DNA from: Syntrophaceae bacterium UBA2210
Lineage (GTDB): Bacteria > Desulfobacterota > Syntrophia > Syntrophales > UBA2210
Direction: 5' to 3'
Assembly (NCBI GenBank): GCA_002327865.1
Contig: DCUQ01000018.1
Span: 1-37,768, forward strand
DNA length: 37,768 nucleotides
Part shown: in pieces, positions 1-9,541 of the stretch
Position numbering within the stretch: position 1 is the first letter of the stretch
How the letters are laid out: each line of letters begins with the position of its first letter
Program-made: the position numbers and the translations under genes
The notes under the pieces: generated by a model
The model's input: only the letters and a program-made list of their open reading frames with translations
What the model was told of the DNA's origin: nothing
The model's database searches: none

Positions 1-814
1 TCATCTCGTTGCCGCGTTCGCCGCAACCTATGTAAACGATTATGTCCGCATTACACCACTTCGCCAATGCATGCTGGGTCATCGTCTTACCCGTTCCGAA
101 GCCGCCGGGTATGGCGGCTGTTCCGCCCCTGGCTATCGGGAAAAATGTGTCTATTACCCTCTGGCCTGTCATAAGGGGCATAAAAGGTTTCTTTTTGATT
201 CTACTCGGTCGCCGTCTTCTTACAGGCCAATACTCGGCGAGTTTCCCCGTATATGTACCTGTACCGTTATCGACTTTGTATATCTCATCTTCTATAGTAT
301 ATTCTCCGGTATCGGCGATGTTGGTCAATCTGCCGGAGATCCCCGGTGGAACGAGGACCCTGTGCATAACAAGAGGACTTTCCCGGATCTCCCCAAGGAT
401 ATCCCCCTCCTTCACATCGGTATCAGCTTTGATTAAAGGCTCAAATTCCCATTTTTTGCTCAAATCCAGCGGAGACAGTTTCACACCCTTCTTTATATAG
501 TTTCCGCAGAGTTCCGCAATGCCGACAAGAGGCCGCTGTATACCGTCGTATATGTTCGTAATAAGTCCCGGCCCCAGAAGAACGGAAAGTGGCCTGCGAT
601 AGGAAATCACCTCATCGCCGGGCATAAGACCCGTGTTATCCTCATATACCTGTATAACGGTTATATCCTCGATGAGCCGTATGACCTCGCCGATAAGTCT
701 GTCAGGTCCAACCTCCGCGATGTCGAACATCTTTATCCCTTTCAGGCCAATCGCCTTTACAATCGGGCCGTTCACCGATATTATCTTTCCCGTCAGCGTA
801 CTGTCCATATCCAT
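1..814 (-). CDS. ntpA: V/A-type ATP synthase catalytic subunit A (partial; continues past window start)
   Basis: This is the first 271 residues of the catalytic A subunit, which binds and turns over ATP in the soluble head of the rotary ATPase. The N-terminal beta-barrel domain (about 1-70) is followed by the bulge region typical of A subunits (about 110-190). The P-loop GGFGTGKT then lies near residues 236-243, followed by CGERGNE. The P-loop differs slightly from the common GPFGSGKT/GAFGCGKT forms. ATG at 814 is preceded by CAGGTGA; a second ATG lies two codons in at 808. It begins 11 nt after the E subunit stop, so it sits in the ATPase operon. The C-terminal half and the expected B and D genes lie outside the window. 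Confidence 0.95.
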   Translation of the reverse strand, partial: MDMDSTLTGKIISVNGPIVKAIGLKGIKMFDIAEVGPDRLIGEVIRLIEDITVIQVYEDNTGLMPGDEVISYRRPLSVLLGPGLITNIYDGIQRPLVGIAELCGNYIKKGVKLSPLDLSKKWEFEPLIKADTDVKEGDILGEIRESPLVMHRVLVPPGISGRLTNIADTGEYTIEDEIYKVDNGTGTYTGKLAEYWPVRRRRPSRIKKKPFMPLMTGQRVIDTFFPIARGGTAAIPGGFGTGKTMTQHALAKWCNADIIVYIGCGERGNEM

Positions 815-825
815 TCACCTGTTGT

Positions 826-1428
826 CTATACGGGGAAGCCCTTTTGCTTTAGAATTTGTACGACTTCCTGTCGGATCACAAGAGATTTCCTGAAATATAT
901 TCTTTCGATAGTGCCGTTAAATATACGGCCGCCCGGTTCGTCCTGGACAATACATCCCCCCCACTTTATGGTGTTATCTTCGTGTATGGCGATATCCCGG
1001 TTTTTGTCGTCCGCCTTGACAGCCTCAATGATTTCCTTCTCAAAGACGCTATCTTCTTTCTTCAGGCGAACTTCAACTCTGCCTTGGATCCGGTTTGCGG
1101 CATCGCATACCGTATGTAACAGGAATTTCTTGTAACGCGGATCATTTCGCATCCCCTTCGCGGTCTCTTCGACAAGATGATCGACAAAGTCTTCAATAAC
1201 GCGAAGTTTGAGCTTTTTGAGCTCGATGATGCTCATGTTTTCAAGCCTGCCTGTTTCCTTTGCTATCTTTGCCTCTATTTCATCCTCGTTTTTTTTTCTG
1301 AAGCTCTCTATTTCGGCGACATAATCCGTTTCCAGTTGCACAATTTCCGAGGTTTCCTTCTCCCTGATGGCGAGTATCATGCGCCTGGATTCTTCCCTGA
1401 TGGAACTTTCCAATGGTGTCTTGTCCAT
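826..1428 (-). CDS. ntpE: V/A-type ATP synthase subunit E (peripheral stalk)
   Basis: Peripheral-stalk subunit that, with the G/H-like protein, ties the head to subunit I. The N-terminal half is rich in Glu, Lys and Arg and reads as a long helix (for example ESSIREESRRMILAIREKE). The C-terminal half is a compact mixed domain with a GGCIVQDEPGGRI-type segment found in E subunits. Position in the ATPase operon supports the call. The start is uncertain. ATG at 1428 has AAAAGG five bases upstream and no overlap with subunit F. ATG at 1443 and TTG at 1464 are in frame, but 1443 has no clear ribosome site and 1464 would overlap subunit F. From 1428 the protein is 200 residues. It ends with TAG. Confidence 0.88.
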   Translation of the reverse strand: MDKTPLESSIREESRRMILAIREKETSEIVQLETDYVAEIESFRKKNEDEIEAKIAKETGRLENMSIIELKKLKLRVIEDFVDHLVEETAKGMRNDPRYKKFLLHTVCDAANRIQGRVEVRLKKEDSVFEKEIIEAVKADDKNRDIAIHEDNTIKWGGCIVQDEPGGRIFNGTIERIYFRKSLVIRQEVVQILKQKGFPV

Positions 1429-1447
1429 AGCTGCCTTTTCCATAAGA

Positions 1448-1753
1448 TCACAATGCGATGCCAAGCGCCTCGGATATATAATCCACGACCGATCCGCGAA
1501 ATCCTTTCGTGTCGTCGATGCCCGGCACCTTTATTACCACGGTATTCGGGCTTTCCATGTTTATCTCTGCGATCCTCGTCTGGAGATCCTCGGCAAGGTC
1601 ATTCGTGATAACCACTATGCGGGCATCCTCTTTTCCTATGACCTCTTCGAGCCTTGCCGGCGCGCTGTCCCTGCCGGAGACCACCCCCTCTATTCCGCAG
1701 GTGCGGAAAGCACTTACGGTATGCATATCACCGATAATATAGATACTCTTCAT
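1448..1753 (-). CDS. ntpF: V/A-type ATP synthase subunit F
   Basis: Small subunit of the central rotor shaft, 101 residues, the usual length for the family. It begins with the typical beta-strand MKSIYIIGD. A Rossmann-like alternation follows, with a central RIVVITNDLAE segment and a VVIKVPG strand, and the last part carries the amphipathic helix expected at the C-terminus (VVDYISEALGIAL). The start codon lies one base after the TAA of the c subunit and has no separate ribosome site, so translation is probably coupled to the upstream gene. Confidence 0.92.
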   Translation of the reverse strand: MKSIYIIGDMHTVSAFRTCGIEGVVSGRDSAPARLEEVIGKEDARIVVITNDLAEDLQTRIAEINMESPNTVVIKVPGIDDTKGFRGSVVDYISEALGIAL

Positions 1754-1754
1754 A

Positions 1755-2093
1755 TTACAGCTTGTTCAGAATCATGATCGCGATGATTAGTCCATATATG
1801 GCGATACCTTCGGCCAAACCTAGGAAGACAAGAACCCTTCCCGTAAGCTCCGGTTTCTCGGTAACAGCACCCAGGCCTGCGGAACCTATCCGGGCCACGG
1901 CGAAACTACTTGCGAGGCAGGCTAACCCGACGGCTATTGCCGCGGATATGTATCCTAAACCTGCCCATCCTTTATCCGGAGCCATGTCGACCACGTTTGG
2001 TAAGGCCGCGAATATTGTATCCGGAAAAAGCAATAAAACCGACGACACGAGACAACTACTCAAAAAAACCACAAGCAGATTGTTCCTTACCAT
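1755..2093 (-). CDS. ntpK: V/A-type ATP synthase c-ring subunit K with N-terminal signal segment
   Basis: Membrane rotor (c-ring) proteolipid of 112 residues. A hydrophobic signal-like segment (about 5-30, ending IFAA) precedes a single two-helix hairpin (about 47-67 and 85-108). The ion-carrying acid is Glu95 in LGLAEGIAIYGL. This is the short one-hairpin type with an N-terminal leader, as in Thermus, not the doubled four-helix form of Enterococcus. The residue after Glu95 is Gly rather than the Ser/Thr common in Na+-binding rings, and no Gln stands out in helix 1. Proton coupling is therefore more likely, by inference. GGAGGTG six bases upstream supports ATG 2093. Confidence 0.93.
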   Translation of the reverse strand: MVRNNLLVVFLSSCLVSSVLLLFPDTIFAALPNVVDMAPDKGWAGLGYISAAIAVGLACLASSFAVARIGSAGLGAVTEKPELTGRVLVFLGLAEGIAIYGLIIAIMILNKL

Positions 2094-2094
2094 C

Positions 2095-4008
2095 CTACAC
2101 CTCCGACGTTTTTACCTTTATTGTAAAAGGGGTGAATGCAATCCCGTCCCCTTTGAAAAACTTGCTGAAAAACTCGTAATACTCAAGTCTCATGGATTGG
2201 ATGCCGCAGACAAAGCCCTCAAATCCGATGATAAAGATGTTTCCCACGATAATGACGGTAAGTGCACCTGCGGATTTCATCGAGGGATCGAACATGCCCG
2301 CCAGCGTATATGTAACGATGCTCAATCCCGCATGTGAGAGTGCGAAAGCTCCCACACGTATGAATGAGATAGTATTTGCGAGCATGCTTAACCCGGTCTC
2401 CAGAACTTCCATAAGCGTTTCAATCATGTATTCGAGTATGCTGTGTGGTTTGTGTTCGTTGAAAAGGACTGGTCCGAGCACTCCACGCATGGAAAAGAAT
2501 ACGAGAGGCAGGATAATGAATCCGCCGATCTCCCATATTCCGGCTTCCTGCCCGGTGCGCATGTATCTCACGGTGAGGAGAACTACAGCGGCATATAGAA
2601 TCAGCACGGACAAGCCCCTCTTTCCGAACAGGGCCCCAGTGTAATCCGAATTCATAAAGCTGTTTATAATATTGACGCAAAGACCTGTGATAATAAACAA
2701 GGCACCCATCAGTATGGTAACGGAAAACAGGCACATGGGATGTTCAATGGGGTGAAACCAGAGGGCGGGCATTATATGTTCACTCGAGAAGATGCTGCCG
2801 TATAAAATCCCACAGACTGCGGCGGAAAGTCCGCATACGGTCAGGATTGCTCCGGCCTTTCCGAGTTCTGCCTGAGAATCCCCTTTCTTTCCGGCGATTT
2901 TACAGAGGATAACACCACCCAGTGCGAGGACCAACCCCTGGCCGAGATCACCGAACATGAGACCGAACATGAGGACAAAGGTTGCCGCTGTTAGCGGAGT
3001 GGGGTCTATTTCATTGTTTGCAGGTATTCCCATAATCTTAACGAGAAGTTCGAATGGTCGCAGGAACCTGATGTTTCTCAAACGTACCGGGGCATCGGAT
3101 TCTCTCTGCCCGGCTATGACGGCGATGAATCTGTCGCCGCATATTTCCCGGAGAATACCGAAGAGCCGCTGTTTGTCTGTTATGTCCATCCATCCTGTTA
3201 TGAATATGGCCTTCGATGAGAACAGTGCCATCCTCAGTGCCTTGAATACCTCGTCGTATCCGGTATATATACTGTGCAGATTCATCAGGGCCTTGCCTGT
3301 CTTGTCCTTCAGATCACTGAAATATCTGTCAAGGATTTCGAGCCGTTGCCGCAATGTGTTTTCACGGCTTATCAGGCTTTCAAGAGAAAGACCTTCAATA
3401 TCTCCCGACTTATCGGAAAAACCATATTCACTGAGGAAATGGATCATCCGGGGGAAATCTGCGGGAAGAGCAGCGCCGAACACATATTCACCTGCCCTGG
3501 CGACCGCGAAAGTTTCTTGATCGGGAGGGTCCCAACCGGTGTTTCCCACTACCCCGAAGGCCACCTTGATCAGCCGAGTCGTTCTGACAGCCTCGGGATC
3601 GATACCCATCCTGTTTAACGCCTCGAGGTCTGCTATACGCCCTGTTGTGAAATCCAATTCCTCCTGAATTCTCAATCGAAGTTTCTGTACACGTTCAATG
3701 GTGTTAAGGGTCGTTAAGACGAATTCCTCATCCTGAGTTGTGTCTCGCACCTTATCAAGCAAGCCACTCCCTTCAGGTTCGATATTCAGTGTGTTCAGTG
3801 CGAACTCGATCCCGGAAAGGATTTCTCTCTGCCTGGCTTCTTCATTTTTGAGTCCCGTGTCAGCGACGGTATCGGTCAAATTATCCTTGGAGCGGGAGAG
3901 ATGAACAAATCCCGCCTTTCCCAGCCTGAGATAAACTTCATGGTAGAATGTCTTTTCAAGGGCTATGGTAATATTTCTTATGTCGGATTTTACGAACATT
4001 CTAGTCAT
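2095..4008 (-). CDS. ntpI: V/A-type ATP synthase subunit I (a-subunit, ion channel stator)
   Basis: Membrane stator that forms the ion half-channels beside the c-ring. The protein is about 637 residues. The soluble N-terminal arm (1 to about 330) is largely helical, and the C-terminal half has seven to eight membrane helices. FGLMFGDLGQGLVLALGG is the family hallmark, and the late helices carry NTISFIRVGAFALSHAGL with the conserved Arg. The start lies at the end of gene C: ATG 4011 and ATG 4008 overlap the C stop as ATGATGA. GAGG lies four bases before 4008, which I prefer; a further ATG is at 3999. The ATGA-type junction indicates translational coupling. It ends with TAG. Confidence 0.95.
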   Translation of the reverse strand: MTRMFVKSDIRNITIALEKTFYHEVYLRLGKAGFVHLSRSKDNLTDTVADTGLKNEEARQREILSGIEFALNTLNIEPEGSGLLDKVRDTTQDEEFVLTTLNTIERVQKLRLRIQEELDFTTGRIADLEALNRMGIDPEAVRTTRLIKVAFGVVGNTGWDPPDQETFAVARAGEYVFGAALPADFPRMIHFLSEYGFSDKSGDIEGLSLESLISRENTLRQRLEILDRYFSDLKDKTGKALMNLHSIYTGYDEVFKALRMALFSSKAIFITGWMDITDKQRLFGILREICGDRFIAVIAGQRESDAPVRLRNIRFLRPFELLVKIMGIPANNEIDPTPLTAATFVLMFGLMFGDLGQGLVLALGGVILCKIAGKKGDSQAELGKAGAILTVCGLSAAVCGILYGSIFSSEHIMPALWFHPIEHPMCLFSVTILMGALFIITGLCVNIINSFMNSDYTGALFGKRGLSVLILYAAVVLLTVRYMRTGQEAGIWEIGGFIILPLVFFSMRGVLGPVLFNEHKPHSILEYMIETLMEVLETGLSMLANTISFIRVGAFALSHAGLSIVTYTLAGMFDPSMKSAGALTVIIVGNIFIIGFEGFVCGIQSMRLEYYEFFSKFFKGDGIAFTPFTIKVKTSEV

Positions 4009-4958
4009 CATGCCTCGCATATGATCCTTTCAATGATTGCCTCGGGAGGCAAGCCGAATCTCAGACCCTCGATGATGCGGAACAGGTTTCTTATCTGATA
4101 ATAAAGCAGCAGCAGATATGCGATTACACAATATACGGAGTGAAAATCCTTGTAAAACATGGATGAAACCCATCTGTAATAATATTGTTCCAGATGATAT
4201 TCTATATCCGCTGCGGACGGTGAACGCCCGCCGCTTTTCCTCATCTGTTCAAGACGTATGTTCAAATCCCTTTCCATCATTCTTACCTGAGGCCAGGCAG
4301 GAGCACCGAAGAGGTTATTGAACATCTCCAGGTAAATTCTTATCCTTTTGTCGCTCCAATGATAGTTTTCCTTTAACCTCCACCGACAGGTAATCATGAG
4401 AATCGCGATCCTCCGGAGCATGAAATTCTGGAATATCTCTCTTGCCTCGGGGGGGAATCGGTTCGAAGATGCATACAGATTGCCGGTTGCGCAGGTGTCC
4501 ACCCGGATCTCAAGGCGTTCATAGCTCGAGATATCTTTGAGTACGCTTTCCAGGTATGTGCCGGCCATAATTCCCCTGATGTCTTCCAGCGAAAGTTCTT
4601 CCTGAAGCAGGCTTCTGTTCAGGATAGCGTAAGGTCCGATATCATACCATTGTTCAAGGCTTTGTCTGCCGAGTGCCTTAGCCAGAAGAAGCTTTGCGTT
4701 GTTCACCTCGTACTGGCGAAGGAAGGCGATGAAGAGGGGAGCATATTTCCTGGTTGCCTCGGCGAGATGAATAACCGTGGCGGTCTGCTCCCTGAAGATC
4801 ATCTCCTTGGTTTCGAGATAATCGTGCCCGCCGGAGATCTTATCATGAAAAGCCTCCTGATCCCTGACAATCGAGGTATAATCCTTGAGTGAAAGGAGGC
4901 GGCCCTTCATGGCATATATTCTGGTGTGTAGATTGTTCTGATCTGTATAATATTTCAT
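4008..4958 (-). CDS. ntpC: V/A-type ATP synthase subunit C (AC39-like socket subunit)
   Basis: Subunit C is the funnel-shaped socket between the rotor shaft and the c-ring. The protein is 316 residues, close to the family norm, and almost wholly helical. It opens with a typical YAMKGRLLSLKDY segment and contains paired helices rich in Leu, Arg and Glu such as EVNNAKLLLAKALGRQ. The call rests on this helical character, on length, and on its place between the stalk gene and subunit I in a clear ATPase operon. AGGGG lies only two bases before ATG 4958; ATG at codon 17 is an alternative start. The gene begins 6 nt after the upstream stop. Confidence 0.87.
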   Translation of the reverse strand: MKYYTDQNNLHTRIYAMKGRLLSLKDYTSIVRDQEAFHDKISGGHDYLETKEMIFREQTATVIHLAEATRKYAPLFIAFLRQYEVNNAKLLLAKALGRQSLEQWYDIGPYAILNRSLLQEELSLEDIRGIMAGTYLESVLKDISSYERLEIRVDTCATGNLYASSNRFPPEAREIFQNFMLRRIAILMITCRWRLKENYHWSDKRIRIYLEMFNNLFGAPAWPQVRMMERDLNIRLEQMRKSGGRSPSAADIEYHLEQYYYRWVSSMFYKDFHSVYCVIAYLLLLYYQIRNLFRIIEGLRFGLPPEAIIERIICEA

Positions 4959-4964
4959 TGCCCC

Positions 4965-5273
4965 TCAGATTGTGAGAAGGATAGAAATTAGTTTTTCCTT
5001 TATCGCTTCATTAAGCGAAGAGTCCTGATAAAGCTTTTTATTATCAGAGATTGCTTCCGACCGCTTGGCTTCCAGATGTTTTTTTGCTTCCGTAATCGCC
5101 TGTTCCAGTCTTTGATTACCCGCAGCGATAATCAGTGCACATTCTCTTGTCTTTTTCTCCTCCAGGACACCTTTATGAGCATCAATTTTTTTTCTGTATT
5201 CAAGTTCGGATTTTTCGACTTCCTCTGAGCCCTGTTTTTCGATTTTCACAATCCTGGTAATCACGTTTTCCAT
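4965..5273 (-). CDS. V/A-type ATP synthase G/H-like peripheral stalk protein
   Basis: A 102-residue protein that is nearly all charged helix: repeated Lys and Glu, Ala-rich heptads, no Cys or Trp, for example LEQAITEAKKHLEAKRSEA. This is the character of the G/H (AhaH/NtpG-like) stalk subunits that pair with subunit E as a coiled coil. It is the first gene of the ATPase operon, the usual place for this subunit. GAGGGGAAACAGGC precedes ATG 5273, giving a good ribosome site. Sequence identity within this class is always low, so the subunit letter is inferred from position and coiled-coil character. Confidence 0.8.
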   Translation of the reverse strand: MENVITRIVKIEKQGSEEVEKSELEYRKKIDAHKGVLEEKKTRECALIIAAGNQRLEQAITEAKKHLEAKRSEAISDNKKLYQDSSLNEAIKEKLISILLTI

Positions 5274-5806
5274 GCCTGTTTCCCCTCTATCCGCGAATTT
5301 GGCTTTTGAGTCATTCTTTCCCGGTATGGGTTACACTCAAGTAGCTGTTATCATAACCATGATATACGAGAAAAACTTCATGGCACCGGATTGTGTAACT
5401 TGAAATCAGTCTTGTAATCTTTCGTTGTAGGCATCTGAAAGAATTTTCTTAAGTTTTGATCCCCGACCGATACCGGGGAACCCCCATGATTGTCGGTTCA
5501 ATAATATTGACAGGTAAACTTGCATATACAGGAAATTACTTACTTGCCTGTGAATATGTCAAAAACAGGATTATGTGTCAAGATGATTATAAGTACTATA
5601 TATTGTATATGCCCGAAGAAAAAGAAGGATAAATCCCAATACGATCAATAAGATAAAAATCCTCAGACGGTTTCCGGCTTTGATTCTACTTTACATAGTG
5701 ATCTGTTTTGAATATAGTTTTCCAAGTAAAATCGGGGGGGTTTTAGAAAAATATTGCTACGAGAGCTTTGTCTTTACGTGCTTACCCGGTTCGCGGAGTG
5801 GAGGTA
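5274..5806. other. Divergent intergenic region, ATPase operon / sensor kinase
   Basis: About 530 nt with no convincing gene separate the minus-strand ATPase operon from the plus-strand kinase cluster, so promoters for both should lie here. Visible structure includes a 16-bp palindrome TATCAT-AACC-ATGATA (5349-5364), a hairpin CCCCG-N8-CGGGG (5461-5478) and repeated ACAGG words near 5510, 5527 and 5575 with CCTGT near 5549. The stretch 5580-5620 is AT-rich. I could not pick a confident -35/-10 pair for either direction. Confidence 0.6.
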
Positions 5807-7951
5807 ATGGTGACAATGGGAACAGACAAACGGATGTGCGCTGCGGGAGAAGAGTTCGAAGAATGTGATCGGACCACCTTGTCACAGATAATACAGGGTA
5901 ATACTATTCCTACAATGGTTGTAAACAAAGATCATATCTGCACTCACTGGAACCGTGCCATGGAAAATCTCACCGGGCATCCTGCCGAAGAAGTAGTCGG
6001 TACAAACAGGCAGTGGATAGCCTTCTATTCAAGGCCAAGGCCGATCATGGCCGATCTAGTCATAGATAACCGGCAGGACGAGATAATGAGGCTTTACAAG
6101 CATAATTGTAAGAGATCGGCGCTGATCGAAGGTGCATACGAGGCTGAAGCTTTTTTCTCGGAAAAGGGTGAAACAGGCAAATGGATATTTTTTACCGCGG
6201 CCCCGATCAAAGGGCCCGATGGAAATATTACGGGATCGATCGAAACCATATGGGATGTTACGGAATCCAAGCATTTGCAGCATGAACGTGAGGGTCATAT
6301 ACGTCAGCTCTCCACATTATGGTCGATCTCGAGCGCGTTGAACACTTCACTGGACATCGAAGAAAGGTCCCGGATTGCAGTTGATAAAATAATCACCAAT
6401 CTGGATATCGACAGTGCGGCTATTTATCTGCGGGAGAAAAAATCTGATTTTCGTGTTGTCTACTCTTCAGGTTATTCCAGAAACTTTTGTCCGGCAGGAA
6501 GTAAAGTGGGACCGGAGAGTATTATAGGGAAAGTCGCCAGAGAAGGCAAAACGGTAATTTTCGAGAAAGTAACTACCGAAAACGCCCCGTATAGAGAATT
6601 TGCATTCAATGAAAAACTGCTGTCGGCGGTCTATTTTCCCCTTATTTCAAAAGAAGAGATTTTTGGCGTGATTATGGTATCGAGCCATGTCTCGCAGCAG
6701 TTTGCCGCGGAGGATAAAAACCTTCTTGAGATCATCGGCAATCTCATTTCCACTGCCATAGAGAATGCGATACTTCACCATCAGGCGAAGTTGTTCAGCA
6801 AGAGCCTGGAACGTAAGGTAGAGGAAAAGGCAAAGGAACTGGAGGAATCGTACCTTGAATTGAGGAGATCCGAAGAGAGATACCGGACCATGTTTGACGC
6901 GGATCCGAATCCGATTTTCATTATGGATATAAGTACCTTCAAGATACTGGATATTAACACAACTGCTTTGAATTGTTATGGATATTCAAGGAATGAGTTT
7001 CTTGCGATGAATTTTCTGGATCTCGGATGCGATAAAGATCCCGAACTGATGGAAGAGTTGAAGAATATTTCCTCGAGCCGGTCGAACTTTTATCCGAAGA
7101 GAATTCATGAGAGAAAGGGAGGCGACTATTTCTACGTCAATATTCATATCAGTCCAGTACGTTTTATGGAACGGGATTTCCTGATCGCGACTACCACCGA
7201 TATTACCGAAAATGTGGAAAAGGAAGCTCAGTTGATCCAGGCGGGCAAGATGGCAACATTGGGAACCATGGCCGCAGGTATGGCACATGAAATAAATCAG
7301 CCGCTGAATGTTATTCAGGTATGCGCGGATTTCTTTATCAAAACGTTGAAGAGGAACGGGGAAATAAACAACCTGGAGCTTATCACGATGGCCGATGAAA
7401 TCAGGAGCAATGTTCAGCGGGCTGCCGAAATCATAAATCATATGAGGGAATTTGCCCGGCAGTCCAAAGCTGTCAGTGGCGAACTAAACATTAACGAACC
7501 GATTCGAGATGTTTTCAAGGTATTGGGTCAGCAGTTACGGGTACACGAGATAAAGCTCGAACTGGATCTGGATGATACGCTCCCTCCGGTATTGGCGGAT
7601 CATAACAGACTCGAACAGGTCTTTATTAACCTGGTTACCAACGCCATGGACAGCCTTGACAAAAAGGGGGAAACGGAGAATCGCAGATGGAGTAAGTTTC
7701 TGAAAATAAAATCTTTCTATGAAAACGGCCAGGTTGTTGTAAGCGTCTTTGATAACGGTACTGGTATCCCCGATGATATAATAGACAAAATATTTGACCC
7801 GTTTTTTACCACGAAGGAGATAGGAAAAGGTACCGGGTTGGGAATGAGTATCAGTTATGGAATTGTTAAGGATTACGGTGGCACCATCACAGTAAAAAGC
7901 AGACCGGGTGAGAATGCGATATTCGAGTTGAGATTTCCCGTTACTTCATAG
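5807..7951 (+). CDS. Sensor histidine kinase, PAS-GAF-PAS-HisKA-HATPase
   Basis: Soluble sensor kinase of about 714 residues with no membrane helix, so it senses a cytoplasmic signal. Order of domains: PAS (about 22-140), GAF (about 165-320), a Glu/Lys-rich coiled linker, a second PAS (about 360-475), HisKA with the phospho-acceptor His494 in [13 protein letters not shown], and an ATPase domain. The ATPase boxes are [28 protein letters not shown] and GKGTGLGMS. All catalytic boxes look intact. GGAGG at 5800-5804 suits GTG 5810 (5 nt) better than ATG 5807 or ATG 5816; the exact start is open. It ends with TAG, 15 nt before a receiver-kinase gene. The ligand cannot be told from sequence. Confidence 0.95.
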   Translation: MVTMGTDKRMCAAGEEFEECDRTTLSQIIQGNTIPTMVVNKDHICTHWNRAMENLTGHPAEEVVGTNRQWIAFYSRPRPIMADLVIDNRQDEIMRLYKHNCKRSALIEGAYEAEAFFSEKGETGKWIFFTAAPIKGPDGNITGSIETIWDVTESKHLQHEREGHIRQLSTLWSISSALNTSLDIEERSRIAVDKIITNLDIDSAAIYLREKKSDFRVVYSSGYSRNFCPAGSKVGPESIIGKVAREGKTVIFEKVTTENAPYREFAFNEKLLSAVYFPLISKEEIFGVIMVSSHVSQQFAAEDKNLLEIIGNLISTAIENAILHHQAKLFSKSLERKVEEKAKELEESYLELRRSEERYRTMFDADPNPIFIMDISTFKILDINTTALNCYGYSRNEFLAMNFLDLGCDKDPELMEELKNISSSRSNFYPKRIHERKGGDYFYVNIHISPVRFMERDFLIATTTDITENVEKEAQLIQAGKMATLGTMAAGMAHEINQPLNVIQVCADFFIKTLKRNGEINNLELITMADEIRSNVQRAAEIINHMREFARQSKAVSGELNINEPIRDVFKVLGQQLRVHEIKLELDLDDTLPPVLADHNRLEQVFINLVTNAMDSLDKKGETENRRWSKFLKIKSFYENGQVVVSVFDNGTGIPDDIIDKIFDPFFTTKEIGKGTGLGMSISYGIVKDYGGTITVKSRPGENAIFELRFPVTS

Positions 7952-7966
7952 GCAAAGGCGGCGAAC

Positions 7967-9484
7967 ATGTCCAAACTTTTACTTATTGATGATGAAGAGG
8001 CTATCGTCAGGGTTCTTTCTATATCATTGAAAAGCGATGGGTACGATGTCCTTACCGCATACAGCGGTGAAGAGGGTATTGGTGTATTCCTGAAGGAATC
8101 TCCGGATATCGTCCTTACCGATATAAAAATGCCGGGTATGGACGGAATCGAGGTATTGAAGCGGGTAAAGGAGAATAATCCGGATGCGGAAGTGATTATC
8201 ATTACCGGCCACGGGGACATGCATTCCGCAATAGAGGCTCTTAAACTGGGCGCCTCCGATTTCATAAATAAACCTTTCAGGGACGAAGTCCTGGAAATTA
8301 CACTCAAGAGGGCCGAAGAGAAACTTCTGATAAAGCGAAAACTCAGGGAATACACCGAAGATCTTGAAAACATGGTCAGTATCGCTACAGAAGAGGTGAG
8401 AAGAAAATCCGAATTCCAGGATAAACTGATTACAAGCTCTAACGACGGAATAGTGGCGACGGATGAGAACGGAGAAATCGTTATCTTTAATCCCGGGGCG
8501 GAAAAAATATTCGGTTACTCCCGGCTTGAGGTTATAAGAAAAATGAACATCCGCGATCTTTATCCTCAGGAAGTGACAAAAACATTCCGGCAAAGATTGA
8601 AACAGGAAAAAAATATAAAGAGCACGGGTTGGAAAGAGGTCGCAATTCCGGCAAAAGACGGCGAAAATGTTCCGGCAAGATTTTCAGGAGCTCTTCTCTA
8701 TGAAAAAGATGCGGTGGTCGGCAGCGTCGGGTTTTTTCGGGACCTCAGGGAGATCAAGCGTCTGGAAAAGGAATTGATAAGGTCTGAGAGATTGGCTGCT
8801 ATCGGTCAAACCGTAGCCGGGTTGGCTCACTATATCAAGAACATACTCAGCGGCCTCAAGGGAGGAAGCTACGTGGTAAATGTTGGCCTTGACAAAAATG
8901 ATATCGGTAAGCTAAAAGCGGGATGGGCTATGATGGAGAGAAATGTCAACCGTGTATCCGAACTGGTAATGGACTTGCTCACTTATTCCAGAGAACGTGG
9001 TCCCGAATTGCGAAACTGCCTAATCAACGGGATAGCTGCTGATGTCTGTGATCTGATGGATGAACGTGCCAGGCAGAACCGGATCGAGATAATACGGGAA
9101 TTCGACCCGTCAGTCGGTGAAGTTCATATGGGAGCGGATGCCGTGCATCGTGCACTTCTCAACCTGGTCTCTAATGCTATTGATGCTTGCATTGCCGACC
9201 TGAGCGCGGATAAAATCTGGCAGGTTCTTGTCAAAACCGTCCGCGAACGTAATAACGTAATGCGGTTCGAGGTTATTGATAATGGTTGTGGCATGAGTGA
9301 AGAAACAAGTAAAAATCTTTTTACCTCTTTCTTCAGCACAAAGGGCGAGAAGGGTACCGGTCTTGGGCTGCTTGTCACTCGCAAAATTGTAGAGGAACAG
9401 GGGGGAACAATAAAAGTTACTTCGCAGCTGGGAAAGGGATCTGCATTTATCATCCGTATGCCTTACAGCAAGGCAACTCATTGA
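7967..9484 (+). CDS. Receiver-PAS-histidine kinase with unusual H-box
   Basis: A 505-residue protein with an N-terminal receiver domain (about 1-120; acidic pair D8/D9, phospho-acceptor Asp52 in LTDIKMPGMDG, Lys in FINKPF). A short coiled linker, a PAS domain (about 148-260) and a kinase core follow. The H-box reads GLAHYIKNILSGLKGG, with His288 followed by Tyr. The ATPase boxes are complete: NLVSNAIDAC, DNGCGMSEE, GTGLGLL. The receiver at the N-terminus probably takes phosphate from the upstream kinase and controls this kinase's own activity. It starts 15 nt after the PAS-GAF-PAS kinase and is followed by a lone receiver gene. There is no membrane segment and no DNA-binding domain. Confidence 0.94.
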   Translation: MSKLLLIDDEEAIVRVLSISLKSDGYDVLTAYSGEEGIGVFLKESPDIVLTDIKMPGMDGIEVLKRVKENNPDAEVIIITGHGDMHSAIEALKLGASDFINKPFRDEVLEITLKRAEEKLLIKRKLREYTEDLENMVSIATEEVRRKSEFQDKLITSSNDGIVATDENGEIVIFNPGAEKIFGYSRLEVIRKMNIRDLYPQEVTKTFRQRLKQEKNIKSTGWKEVAIPAKDGENVPARFSGALLYEKDAVVGSVGFFRDLREIKRLEKELIRSERLAAIGQTVAGLAHYIKNILSGLKGGSYVVNVGLDKNDIGKLKAGWAMMERNVNRVSELVMDLLTYSRERGPELRNCLINGIAADVCDLMDERARQNRIEIIREFDPSVGEVHMGADAVHRALLNLVSNAIDACIADLSADKIWQVLVKTVRERNNVMRFEVIDNGCGMSEETSKNLFTSFFSTKGEKGTGLGLLVTRKIVEEQGGTIKVTSQLGKGSAFIIRMPYSKATH

Positions 9485-9541
9485 AAGATTAAGAAATCAC
9501 TACATTTTTATTGTGACAAATAATTCCGGGGAGGGTATATT

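Noticed and set aside
5507..5527. TTGACA near 5507 with TATACA downstream as a kinase promoter
   Set aside because: The spacing is about 12 nt, too short for a sigma70 promoter.
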